Below are positions 1-10,021 of a stretch of 64,000 nt of DNA, one piece after another. Position 1 is the first letter of the stretch. Every line of letters begins with the position of its first letter. Made by a program: the position numbers and the translations under genes. The notes below the pieces were generated by a model that was given only the letters and a program-made list of their open reading frames with translations, did no database searches and was not told where the DNA came from. Source of the stretch: BOG-908 sp964242595 (GTDB taxonomy: Bacteria; Pseudomonadota; Alphaproteobacteria; Acetobacterales; Acetobacteraceae); the NCBI GenBank assembly GCA_964242595.1, contig CAXTBC010000012.1:5391-69390 (forward strand), written 5' to 3'.

Positions 1-94
1 GTTGGCGAACCTGTGAAGGCTACGGCTGAGAGGGCGTTGCGCGGTGATGGCGTCCACCGGACGGTTCTAGCAGGGGAGCCGGCGAAGGAGGAAG

Positions 95-224
95 GCAAGC
101 AGTTCTTTTTTGAAAAAAAGAACCAAAAAACTTTTGCGCCCTGTCGGGTGGCGGGAGAGAGGTGCGCGCTCAACGGACAAAAGTTTTTTGCTTCTTTTTT
201 CAAAAAAGAAGGCCTTTCTTGCCT
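95..224. repeat. Family A repeat, full copy (beta arm left, alpha arm right)
   Basis: Left arm has a GTTC..GAAC hairpin with a T6/A7 stem (101-122). Right arm has a CTTC..GAAG hairpin (191-210) followed by GGCC. The centre carries CCCTGTCGGGTGG, the motif seen beside beta arms elsewhere. It lies just upstream of the YciI gene. Nothing else is recognisable in bases 1-94. Confidence 0.85.
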
Positions 225-244
225 CAACTTCCGGAACAACCCCC

Positions 245-538
245 ATGCTGTTCGCCCTCATCTGCACCGACAAGCCCGCCAGCCTGGACGTTCGCCTGGC
301 CACCAGAAGCGCCCACCTCGCCTACCTGGAGACCTACGAGTCTCGCCTGGTGCAGGCCGGCCCGTTGCTGGACAGCGACGACCGCCCCTGCGGCAGCCTC
401 CTGGTGGTCGACGTGGCCGACCGCGCCGAGGCGGCCGGCTTTGCCGAGGCCGACCCCTACTCCCGCGCCGGCCTGTTCGAATCCGTCATCATCCGCGCCT
501 ACCGGCAGGTGTTCCGCGACGGGAGCCAGGTGGCGTGA
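245..538 (+). CDS. YciI family protein
   Basis: A 97-residue protein, the usual single-domain length of the YciI-like fold (dimeric alpha/beta ferredoxin-like). Visible family features are the N-terminal strand MLFALICTDKP, the RSAHLAYLE segment carrying the conserved His, an AGPLLDSDD turn, a GSLLVVD strand and a DPYSRAGLFESV C-terminal segment. The biochemical role of the family is poorly defined; members act as small enzymes or accessory domains. The ATG at 245 directly follows a family A repeat; longer upstream frames only translate that repeat. The stop overlaps the GTG start of the EVE-domain gene (GTGA), so the two are probably translationally coupled, a pairing common in alphaproteobacteria. 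Confidence 0.88.
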   Translation: MLFALICTDKPASLDVRLATRSAHLAYLETYESRLVQAGPLLDSDDRPCGSLLVVDVADRAEAAGFAEADPYSRAGLFESVIIRAYRQVFRDGSQVA

Positions 539-951
539 ACCACTGGCTGGTGAAGACCGAGCCGGACTCGTTCTCCTGGGACCAACAGGTGGCGAACGGC
601 GTGGAGCCCTGGACGGGCGTGCGCAGCCATCAGGCCAAGAACAACCTCAAGGCGATGGCGCTGGGCGACCGCGTGTTCTTCTACCACTCCAACACCGGCA
701 AGGAGATCGTGGGCATCGTGGAAGTGGTGCGCGCGGCCTACCCGGATCCCAGCGCCGAAACCGGCGACTGGGTGTGCGTGGACATGAGGGCGGTACGCCC
801 GTTCAAGCGCCCGGTGAGCCTGGCCGAGATGAAAGCGGACCCGGCGCTCGCCGAGCTGGCGCTGCTGAAATACTCGCGCCTCTCGGTGGCCCCGGTCGAG
901 CCCCCGTTCTGGAAACATATCTGCAAGCTGGGTGGGGTCGCCGCAGGCTAG
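535..951 (+). CDS. EVE domain-containing protein
   Basis: A 138-residue single EVE domain (PUA-like fold; the family includes human thymocyte nuclear protein 1). EVE domains are thought to bind modified bases in nucleic acid. Seen here: HWLVKTEPDSFSW at the N-terminus, WTGVRSHQAKNNL, then DRVFFYHSNTGKEIVGIVEV, and a C-terminal segment with LLKYSRLSV. All are diagnostic blocks. The GTG start at 535 overlaps the YciI stop codon. Full length for the family. Its exact ligand cannot be inferred from sequence. Confidence 0.92.
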   Translation: MNHWLVKTEPDSFSWDQQVANGVEPWTGVRSHQAKNNLKAMALGDRVFFYHSNTGKEIVGIVEVVRAAYPDPSAETGDWVCVDMRAVRPFKRPVSLAEMKADPALAELALLKYSRLSVAPVEPPFWKHICKLGGVAAG

Positions 952-977
952 ACACGGTGCCTCCGACGGCGCGCCAA

Positions 978-1031
978 ACAGACAAAAGTTTTTTGGTTCT
1001 TTTTTTCAAAAAAGAACCGCTTGCCTTGCCT
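978..1031. repeat. Family A repeat, single beta arm
   Basis: Only the right-hand beta arm is present: CAAAAGTTTTTTGG followed by a GTTC..GAAC hairpin (998-1018). No alpha arm or centre is seen between it and the EVE stop at 951. It is a half-copy with terminator-like shape (stem, then T-run). The rest of 1032-1181 shows no gene and must hold the acs promoter. Confidence 0.75.
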
Positions 1032-1181
1032 TAGTCTCGAGCCAAGCACCGAAAGCCGATCGCCTCTCGGGCGTATTGACCGCAATGCCCCGCAAGGTCC
1101 GAGATGCAAACGAGCCGGGCCGGACAGGACACCGGCGCCGGACCAGGGGCCAACCCGGACGGCCGAACAGGGAGACCCGCG

Positions 1182-3119
<1,938 letters not shown>

Positions 3120-3133
3120 GCGCCGTGGGCTGC

Positions 3134-3240
3134 AGGCAAGCATGGGGCTCTGCCCCAAACCCCGCTGGGGCCTCGAGGCCCCAGACCCCATCTGTTTAGG
3201 ATCTCCTACAAACAGGTTTCAAGAGTCCGTTTGAGAACCC
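3134..3240. repeat. Family B repeat (GGGGCTCTGCCCC type)
   Basis: Carries the end motif GGGGCTCTGCCCC (3144-3156), then the palindrome GGGGCCTCGAGGCCCC (3168-3183), then the less conserved tail (TTTAGGATCTCCTAC and TCCGTTTGAGAACC). It lies 15 nt after the acs stop. The remaining 3241-3418 is AT-richer and holds the promoter region of the GH44 gene; no gene is seen there. Confidence 0.85.
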
Positions 3241-3418
3241 GCGTGAGCTGTTGTGGACAGGCCGAAACTCGAGAAAACGGTGTCAACATGTCTCGAAAAA
3301 AGGCTCTCCTTGGCCGATAAGCTCCGTGCCCGCACAAAAAATAGGCGCTACAACTCAAGGTAGTGACATTACCCAAAGACTCGCGTAAACACCTTCGTAA
3401 CGATACGGAGATGTACCT

Positions 3419-5005
3419 ATGGCACGCAGTCTGATAGCACTGGCATTGGTTGCCGCCACACGCGCCTATGCGCAACCGGCGCCGGGGCCGGCCGTCACTA
3501 TCGACCTCACCGCCGGCCAGCACACGATCCCCAACGCCATCTACGGCATGGCCAATTACGGCGTGGCGCCCGCTTTCCAGCAGGCCGCGCGGCTGGGCGT
3601 GCTGCGCTGGGGCGGGGACGGCGCCACGCGCTACAACTGGCAGGTGGACAGTAGCAACTCCGGGTTCGACTGGTTCTTCATGGGCGGGGACGGCAACGCC
3701 AACCCGGTGCCCAGCGCCGGGCCGGACGCGCTGGTGGCTGCCGACAAGGCCACCAACAGCGCCACGCTGCTGACCGTGCCGATCATTCCCTGGATCAACA
3801 ACAGCGCTGCCTGGTCCTGCAGCTTTCCCGTGGACGGCACCGCCACGCAGCAGCCGGCCTACGGCGCGCAGCAATCGACCAACCCGTACGTGTTTCCGGC
3901 CGGCGAGCAGTGCGGCAACAGCCTGACCGCGTCAGGTGCGCAACTGACCGACACGGACGTCACCGCCAACAACGTGGCCAACACGCCGGCTTTCCAGCGC
4001 GCCTGGCTGGCGCACCTGACGGCCACGTTCGGCACCGCGGCCAAAGGCGGCGTGCGGTTCTACCAGCTCGACAACGAGCCGTTCGGCTGGAGCAACACGC
4101 ACCGCGACGTGGAACCGGGCGGCGCCACCTACGCCACCATCGCCGCGCTGGGCGCGCAGTACGCGCTCGCCATCAAGCAGGCGGATCCCTCCGCATTGGT
4201 GATGGGCCCGTCGGACTTCACGCTGGGCGGCTGGGTGGGCTCGCCGTCCGCGCAGGGCAACCTGCTGGCCGGGCCGTACTACCTGCAGCAGATGGCAGCC
4301 GCGTCGGCGACGCACAAACGCCGCCTGATCGACTATTTCGACGAGCACTACTACTTCAACTTCTCCGATGCGGCCAGCCAGCTCGCCTCCACCCGCACCT
4401 TGTGGGACCCCACCTACAACGGCGGCACCTGGGTGGAGCAATACTTCTTCAATGGCCCGATGCAGCTGATCCCGCGTTTCCAGCAATGGGTGGCGCAGTA
4501 TTATCCCGGCACCAAGGTCGCGTTCTCCGAATACTCCATCGATAGCGGCAACAAGCTGATCACCGACGCGCTGGCCGAAGCCGACGTGCTGGGGATTTTC
4601 GGGCGCGAGGGCGTTGGCCTGGCCGCGATGTGGAACCCGCCGCAGCCTACCGACCCGATCGCCTTCAGCTTCCTGTTCTACCGCAACGTCGATGGCGCGG
4701 GCCACGGCTTCGGCGAAACATCGGTGAGCACGAGCAGCGCGGACCAGACGATTCTGGCCGCCTACGGCGCGCTGCGCAACCCGCACTCCCTGACCCTGGT
4801 GCTGATCAACAAGACCACGGGAGACCTGACCGTGCCGGTGAGCGTGGCCGGCCAGACGGCAACGGCGGGCGCGCAGGCCTGGAGCTACAGCGGCGCCGAC
4901 CTGACCGCGATCCAGCGGCTGCCCAACGTGGCGTTCACCGCGGGTGCGGCCAGCGTGACTGTGCCTGCTTACGCCATGCAGATGCTGGTTTTGCCGGTAC
5001 AATGA
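3419..5005 (+). CDS. Secreted glycoside hydrolase family 44 protein
   Basis: A 528-residue exported protein related to GH44 beta-glucanases/xyloglucanases. A short signal peptide (about residues 1-19, MARSLIALALVAATRAYAQ) leads to the GH44 opening block LGVLRWGGDGATRYNWQ. Next come VRFYQLDNEPFGWSNTHRDV, where the Glu of DNEP is the expected acid/base, and KVAFSEYSID, where the Glu is the expected nucleophile. A C-terminal beta-domain (about 430-528) follows, as in GH44 structures. ATG at 3419 has CGGAG nine bases upstream. GH44 is uncommon in alphaproteobacteria, so horizontal acquisition is plausible. No carbohydrate-binding module is seen. Substrate (cellulose, glucomannan or xyloglucan) cannot be chosen from sequence. 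Confidence 0.88.
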   Translation: MARSLIALALVAATRAYAQPAPGPAVTIDLTAGQHTIPNAIYGMANYGVAPAFQQAARLGVLRWGGDGATRYNWQVDSSNSGFDWFFMGGDGNANPVPSAGPDALVAADKATNSATLLTVPIIPWINNSAAWSCSFPVDGTATQQPAYGAQQSTNPYVFPAGEQCGNSLTASGAQLTDTDVTANNVANTPAFQRAWLAHLTATFGTAAKGGVRFYQLDNEPFGWSNTHRDVEPGGATYATIAALGAQYALAIKQADPSALVMGPSDFTLGGWVGSPSAQGNLLAGPYYLQQMAAASATHKRRLIDYFDEHYYFNFSDAASQLASTRTLWDPTYNGGTWVEQYFFNGPMQLIPRFQQWVAQYYPGTKVAFSEYSIDSGNKLITDALAEADVLGIFGREGVGLAAMWNPPQPTDPIAFSFLFYRNVDGAGHGFGETSVSTSSADQTILAAYGALRNPHSLTLVLINKTTGDLTVPVSVAGQTATAGAQAWSYSGADLTAIQRLPNVAFTAGAASVTVPAYAMQMLVLPVQ

Positions 5006-5007
5006 GG

Positions 5008-5375
5008 AAGGTACAGGGCTCTGTCCCCCGGCGCGCAGGCTCGAACTAATTGCGCCTGCGGCGCCGGCTTGCTTAGGACAGTTCCTTGTACCAGCTCGCC
5101 CTTAAGCCATTCCGAAGGAAGTAAGGCCTTCTTTTTTGAAAAAAGAAGCAAAAACTTTGTTCCTGCGCTGTTGTCAGCTACCTCGATTTGTCCTGTGGCA
5201 CCCGGCTGCTCCCTAAGGCGGGAAGCAAAAGTTTTTTGGTCCTTTTTTCAAAAAAGGACTGCTTGCCTTCGATGGGTTAGCTTTCACGCGGGTCGGTATT
5301 AGAGACTCTAAACAGACAGGGATCTAGGGCCTCGAGCCCCCGGCGGGGTTCCGGGCAGAGCCCCGTGCTTGCACC
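5008..5375. repeat. Family B repeat interrupted by a family A repeat
   Basis: The left half (5008-5116, with AGGGCTCTGTCCCC) and the right half (about 5299-5375, with GGGCCTCGAG and GGGCAGAGCCCC) correspond to the two ends of intact B copies such as 24787-24952. The family A copy at 5117-5270 sits between them. The whole intergenic stretch 5006-5505 is repeat DNA plus about 130 bases before the aminopeptidase start with no recognisable gene. Confidence 0.75.
5117..5270. repeat. Family A repeat, full copy (alpha left, beta right), nested in a B repeat
   Basis: Alpha arm GGCCTTC with CTTC..GAAG hairpin (5127-5148). The beta arm is of GTCC type: GGTCC..GGACTGC (5238-5262). The GTCC/GGAC pair is a compensated change relative to GTTC/GAAC in other copies. 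Confidence 0.85.
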
Positions 5376-5505
5376 CGACCAGCCGCAGAAGAATGCTACT
5401 TTGTAACGTCCCGGCCATTGTCGCCGCCCCGCAATCCCCCTAGCGTCCGCTCCGGCGCACCGTGTGCGTCACCGCATCGTTCGAAGCCGGAGTTCCACCA
5501 CGCCC

Positions 5506-8139
5506 ATGCGCAAGTCCGTCCTGCTCGCCACCAGCCTGCTGGCCCCCGCTTTGCTGGCCACCACCGCCCGCGCCGAGGCGCCGTTCGACTTCGACCACGC
5601 GCCAGGTCGCCTGCCCAAGACCGTGGCGCCGGACGCCTACCGGATCGAACTGCTGCCCGACCTGCAGAAGCTGACGCTCACCGCCAGCGAGAAGATCGAC
5701 GTGCGGGTGCACGCGCCAGTCACCGAGATGGTGATGAACCAGGCAAGCCTGGCCATCCAGAGCGCCACGCTCGAGGACGGCACGGCGGCCGGAGTCACGC
5801 TCGACGAAAAGCTGCAGACGGCAACCCTGCGCTTTCCCCACCTCGTGCCCGCCGGGCGGCACACGCTGAACATCGCCTACACCGGCCCGATCCCGCAATC
5901 GCCCAACGGCATCTATTACGACGACTACAAGACCGCCGACGGCCAGACCAAGCGCATGCTGGTGACGCAATTCGAGGTTGCCGACGCACGTCGCATGTTT
6001 CCCGGCTGGGACGAGCCGGCGTTCAAGGCCACCTTCCAGCTCAACGTGACGCTGCCGAAGAACCTGGCCGTGGTCTCCAACATGCCGCAGGAGAAGGCCG
6101 CACCCGCTGCCGGCGACCTGCAGCGCACAACGTTCGCCACCACGCCGCGCATGTCCACCTACCTGCTGGCGCTGCTGGCCGGCGACATGACGGCGGTGCA
6201 CGGATCGGCCGACGGCGTCCAGATGAACGCCTGGGCGCCCACCGGCAAGCAGGACCAGGCGCAGTACGCGCTCAACGTGGAAGAGCAGGTGCTGCCGTAC
6301 TACGACAGCTACTTCGGCGTGCACTACCCGCTGCCCAAGCTCGACATGATCGCCGTGCCCGGAAACTACGCGGCCGGCGCGATGGAGAACTGGGGTGCCA
6401 TCACCTTCATCGACAACACCATGCTGTTCGACCCCAAGACGTCCTCGCCGGCCACGCGCGAGCAGATCAACTACGTGGTGGCCCACGAGATGGCGCACCA
6501 ATGGTCGGGCGACCTGGTGACGATGGGCTGGTGGGACAACATCTGGCTGAACGAAGGTTTCGCCACCTGGATGGGTTGGAAGGTAACCGACCACCTCAAC
6601 CCGGGCTGGCAGGTCTGGCCACGCCAGCATGCCGCGCGCGAGGAAGCGATGGCGCAGGATGCGCTGCCCACCACTCACCCGGTCCAGCAGGTGATCCGCG
6701 ACGAGACCGAGGCCGATAGCGCCTTCGACCAGATCAGCTACCAGAAAGGCAGCATGATCATCCGCATGGTGGAGGACTGGATCGGGCCGGACACCTTCCG
6801 CGCCGGCATGCGCGGCTACATGAAGGCGCACCAGTTCAGCAACGCCACCAGCGCCGATCTGTGGGCTGCGCTCGGTCTGGCCGCGAACCGGGACGTGGCC
6901 CAGGTGGCCGCCACCTTCACCGAACAGCCGGGCATCCCGCTGGTGCATGTGGCGCGCGCCTGCACGGACGGTCACACGCAGCTCACGTTGACGCAGGACC
7001 GCTTCGTCATCCACGACCCGCATCCCAAGCCGATGCAGTGGACCATCCCCGTGCGCCTGGGCACCCCCGGCGGGGCGCAGCAGCTCGTCATGCTGGGCGC
7101 CCAGCCCGCCCGCGTTCAGGAAGGCGCCTGCGACGCTGCGGTGAAGGTGAACCTGGGCGAGGACGGCTACTACCGCACGCAGTACGACGCGGCCTCGCTG
7201 CAGGCGTTGACCAAGGTGCTGCCCTCCCTGCCCGCCGCCGACCGCGCCAACCTGCTGGGCGACCAGTTCGCACTGTTCCTGGGCGAGCGTGGCAGCTTGG
7301 CCGACTATCTCAACCTGCTCACCGGCTTGCATGACGAGCAGAACATCGCGGTGTGGACCGACACGATCTCCCACCTCGACAGCATCGACCGCGCCCTCAT
7401 GGGCTCGCCGTTGCGGCCGCGTTTCGACGCCTTCGCCAGCAGCCTGCTCCGCCCCGAGGCGGCGCGCCTGGGCTGGGATGCCAAGCCCGGTGAGTCGTTC
7501 CTCGATTCACTGCTGCGCCCGCAAGTGATCGCCGAGCTCGGCAACCTGCAGGACCCGGCCACGCTTGCCGAAGCCCACAAGCGCTTCGATGCCTTTGTGC
7601 AGAACCCCGCCTCGCTGCCGCCGGCGCTGCGCGCGCCGGTGCTGACGATGGTGGGCCACAGCGCCGACCAGGCGACCTACGACACGCTCAAGCGCCTGGG
7701 CATCGCGGCGACCAGCACCGAAGAGAAGCTGCGCTACTTCCTCGCCATGGCGGGCGCGTCCGACCCCAAGCTCGTGGCGCAATCCGTGGACTTCGCGGGC
7801 GCCGGCGAGGTGCCCAACGGCCGCATCACCGGGTTCCTCGCGTCCACCAGCCGGAACTCGGGACAACCTGACCTGGTCTACAAGCTGACCGAGCCGCGCC
7901 AGGCGGCGTTTGCCAAACGCGTCCCGCCCAGCTCGCCCGGCCCGAGCGTGCTGGAGGCCTCCGCGGTAGGCTCGACGGACCCTGCGATAGCACGCGCCGT
8001 GCTGGCCGCGCCGTCCAGCCAGGCAACCCTGGGCACGAAGATCTGGGCAGCCCGGCTCGCCGACATGATCGGATCGGCCGCCGAGCGGCGGGCGCGCGTG
8101 CAGGCCGAGTTGCCGGGGTGGCTGGCCAAGAGAAGCTAG
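5506..8139 (+). CDS. M1 family metallopeptidase (exported aminopeptidase)
   Basis: An 877-residue zinc aminopeptidase of the M1 (gluzincin) family that removes N-terminal residues from peptides. The signal peptide MRKSVLLATSLLAP...TARA (about 1-23) predicts a periplasmic or exported enzyme. Domains: N-terminal beta saddle (about 35-220); catalytic domain with the exopeptidase motif GAMENWG and zinc motif HEMAHQW plus downstream NEGFATW (HEXXH-18-E); and a helical ERAP1-like C-terminal domain (about 540-877). ATG 5506 was chosen because it gives the signal peptide; the frame 14 codons longer lacks one. It is closer to puromycin-sensitive aminopeptidases than to PepN. It ends 35 nt before a family A repeat. 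Confidence 0.93.
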   Translation: MRKSVLLATSLLAPALLATTARAEAPFDFDHAPGRLPKTVAPDAYRIELLPDLQKLTLTASEKIDVRVHAPVTEMVMNQASLAIQSATLEDGTAAGVTLDEKLQTATLRFPHLVPAGRHTLNIAYTGPIPQSPNGIYYDDYKTADGQTKRMLVTQFEVADARRMFPGWDEPAFKATFQLNVTLPKNLAVVSNMPQEKAAPAAGDLQRTTFATTPRMSTYLLALLAGDMTAVHGSADGVQMNAWAPTGKQDQAQYALNVEEQVLPYYDSYFGVHYPLPKLDMIAVPGNYAAGAMENWGAITFIDNTMLFDPKTSSPATREQINYVVAHEMAHQWSGDLVTMGWWDNIWLNEGFATWMGWKVTDHLNPGWQVWPRQHAAREEAMAQDALPTTHPVQQVIRDETEADSAFDQISYQKGSMIIRMVEDWIGPDTFRAGMRGYMKAHQFSNATSADLWAALGLAANRDVAQVAATFTEQPGIPLVHVARACTDGHTQLTLTQDRFVIHDPHPKPMQWTIPVRLGTPGGAQQLVMLGAQPARVQEGACDAAVKVNLGEDGYYRTQYDAASLQALTKVLPSLPAADRANLLGDQFALFLGERGSLADYLNLLTGLHDEQNIAVWTDTISHLDSIDRALMGSPLRPRFDAFASSLLRPEAARLGWDAKPGESFLDSLLRPQVIAELGNLQDPATLAEAHKRFDAFVQNPASLPPALRAPVLTMVGHSADQATYDTLKRLGIAATSTEEKLRYFLAMAGASDPKLVAQSVDFAGAGEVPNGRITGFLASTSRNSGQPDLVYKLTEPRQAAFAKRVPPSSPGPSVLEASAVGSTDPAIARAVLAAPSSQATLGTKIWAARLADMIGSAAERRARVQAELPGWLAKRS

Positions 8140-8173
8140 GATCCCTGGTATCGACCCGCTTGAAGGTTGACCC

Positions 8174-8333
8174 GTAGGAAGCAAGCAGTCCTTTTTTGAA
8201 AAAAAGACCAAAAACTTTTGCTTCCCGCATCTGAAACAGTCGGATGGTGCGGGATAGACTGAGGCCGCTGACACGGCGCAGGAACAAAAGTTTTTTGCTT
8301 CTTTTTTTCAAAAAAGAAGGCCTTGCTTCCTTC
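8174..8333. repeat. Family A repeat, full copy (beta left, alpha right)
   Basis: Left arm of GTCC type (CAGTCC..GACC, 8187-8209), right arm GCTTC..GAAGGCC (8297-8322). It lies between convergent genes (M1 peptidase and the minus-strand 128-residue protein), as expected of a bidirectional terminator. Confidence 0.85.
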
Positions 8334-8381
8334 GCAACGGTCCGTCTCGACACGGGCTAAGCCAACGCGTCGTCCTCAAGC

Positions 8382-8768
8382 CTAGTCCGCCTCGATCTCC
8401 GCGAAACGATCGGTCTCGAACCCAAGCGGGTCCGTTGCGCTGCGCCGTTCCGACGCGAACGAGGTCTCGGCCGGCTGTGCCAGCACCGGGCGCGCGTTGC
8501 GGTCGTGGTTCAGCCGCGCCTTTTCCGCCCGGAAGGTGAGCTGGCGCAGGATGTCGATCAGCGCGTCGTGCGCCTCCACCGTCATGCGGTCCAGGCTCTG
8601 GCCCGCGTTCGGCACGCCCACCACCAGCTCGGCGACCGGCAGCATGGAGTTGGTCACCGCGAAGGTGAACTGCGCGCCGCCATGCGTCGGCAGCTCCATG
8701 CGGGCCAGCACGATGTTGTAGTTGTTCAGGCCGTCGCGCGGGGTTAGGCGGTCTTCGATTTCGGCCAC
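8382..8768 (-). CDS. Conserved hypothetical protein, 128 residues
   Basis: I do not recognise a family with certainty. The product (VAEIEDRLTPRDGLNNYNIV... to ...ETDRFAEIEAD) is soluble and acidic, without signal peptide or membrane segment. It has a central MTVEAHDALIDILRQLTFRAEK helix and a C-terminal low-complexity tail. The GTG start at 8768 was chosen because AAGGAG lies seven bases upstream; an upstream ATG in the same frame would translate a family A arm. The codon usage matches the neighbours, so it is likely real. Nothing in the context gives a function. Confidence 0.7.
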   Translation of the reverse strand: MAEIEDRLTPRDGLNNYNIVLARMELPTHGGAQFTFAVTNSMLPVAELVVGVPNAGQSLDRMTVEAHDALIDILRQLTFRAEKARLNHDRNARPVLAQPAETSFASERRSATDPLGFETDRFAEIEAD

Positions 8769-8782
8769 TGCCGGCTCCTTAC

Positions 8783-8832
8783 GGAAGAAAGAAATACCTT
8801 TTTTCTGAGAAAAGAAGCAAAAGACTTTTGTC
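8783..8832. repeat. Family A repeat, single alpha-like arm
   Basis: Hairpin CTTTTTTCTGAGAAAAGAAG followed by CAAAAGACTTTTG and part of the centre (GTGCTGCCGCGG). The beta arm is missing because the SDR gene ends at 8861. It lies in the gap between the SDR stop and the start of the 128-residue gene, both on the minus strand. Confidence 0.65.
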
Positions 8833-8860
8833 TGTGCTGCCGCGGTTCTGTCCTGCGGCT

Positions 8861-9778
8861 TCACGCCAGCGGTGGGTAGGTCACGCCGGTCAGCTCTTCG
8901 CTCATCGTCCAAAGTCGCGCCCAGACCGCCCGGTCCTGCGCGTGGGGCGCGATCTGCGCCAGCGCGGGCGCGCCGCGCACCTCCAGCAGGCCGTTCGGGC
9001 CCCAGTACTGGCCGCTCACCACGTCCGGCATGGTGGCCGCGTACAGGCCGGGCAGCGCCCCTTGCGCGGCATTCTGACCCAGCACGCTGATGCCCAGGTT
9101 GAGCACGCGTGCCAGCGGCGCCGGCATCTCGGTGGCTACCAGGAAGCCGGTGGTGGACACGCCCGGATGGGCCGCCACGCTGACCAGGCGGGAGCCAACC
9201 AGACGCGCCCGGCGGTCCAGCTCGAGCGCGAACATCAGGTCGGCCAGCTTGCTCTGCCCGTAGGCGACGCGGCCATTGTACGGGCGCTCGGTCTGCAGGT
9301 CGTCGAACGCGATCTTGCCGCGGCGATGGGCGATGCTGGCGATGGCCACCACGCGCGGGGACGGCGCGCGAAGCAGGGCCGGAACCAGCCGGCCGGTCAG
9401 CGCGAACGCTCCCAGGTGGTTGGTCGCGAACTGCCGCTCCAACCCGTCCACCGTCACCGCGCGCTTGGGCTGCAGCCCAAGCCCGGCGTTGTTGATCAGG
9501 ATGTCGATGCGCGGCAGCGTGTCGGAGGCGCGCTCGGCGAACTCGGCGACGGAGGCAAGACGCGCCAGGTCGACCGCGCTGACGGTGATGCGCGCGTCCG
9601 GATGCAAGCCGCGAATGCGGCTGGCGCAGGCGTTGCCGCGCGCGGTGTCACGCACAGCCATCACCAGATCGGCGCCATGCGCCGCCAGTTGCAGCGCCAT
9701 CTCGTAACCGATGCCGCTGGTTGCCCCGGTGACGATGGCGGTTCGGCCGGCGAGCGGCGGGATAGACAGGCTGTTCAT
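8861..9778 (-). CDS. SDR family NAD(P)-dependent oxidoreductase
   Basis: A 305-residue short-chain dehydrogenase/reductase. The Rossmann cofactor motif TGATSGIG lies near residue 18, the NNAG motif near 97, and the catalytic YxxxK as AYGQSK near 180. The layout and the late segment VAAHPGVSTTGF resemble the retinol-dehydrogenase/protochlorophyllide-reductase-like group, but substrate is unknown. ATG at 9778 gives a standard N-terminus; the frame extends 34 codons further without support. It is downstream of pyrC on the same strand but separated by a family A repeat, so probably not co-transcribed. Confidence 0.9.
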   Translation of the reverse strand: MNSLSIPPLAGRTAIVTGATSGIGYEMALQLAAHGADLVMAVRDTARGNACASRIRGLHPDARITVSAVDLARLASVAEFAERASDTLPRIDILINNAGLGLQPKRAVTVDGLERQFATNHLGAFALTGRLVPALLRAPSPRVVAIASIAHRRGKIAFDDLQTERPYNGRVAYGQSKLADLMFALELDRRARLVGSRLVSVAAHPGVSTTGFLVATEMPAPLARVLNLGISVLGQNAAQGALPGLYAATMPDVVSGQYWGPNGLLEVRGAPALAQIAPHAQDRAVWARLWTMSEELTGVTYPPLA

Positions 9779-9886
9779 GCGCAGGCTCCGGCGGGGTGGA
9801 CGCGCTCTAGCATAGCGCAAGGCGACGTGTTCGCATTTCAAACGGGGACGCGAGAAGTTTCGCCAGGAGCACGCGCGCAACGAAAA

Positions 9887-10021
9887 AAGGAAGGCCTTCT
9901 TTTTCGAGAAAAAGAAGGAAGAAGCTTTTACTTACTTGACGCGCCCCTCTCCGGGCACACCCGACAGGGAGCAAAAGCTTTTTGGTTCATACCCGCGAAA
10001 AAGAACTGCTTGCCTTGCCTG
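9887..10021. repeat. Family A repeat, full copy (alpha left, beta right)
   Basis: Alpha arm with CTTCTTTTTCGAGAAAAAGAAG, a different loop but an intact stem (9896-9917). Centre contains CACCCGACAGGGAG. Beta arm GGTTC..GAACTGC is partly eroded. The right end touches the pyrC stop codon (TAG at 10022-10024, minus strand). Confidence 0.82.

Noticed and set aside
5030..5060. tRNA-like T-loop (GGCTCGAACTAA) inside family B long variants
   Set aside because: No acceptor, D or anticodon stem can be formed around it; the motif recurs as part of the repeat.
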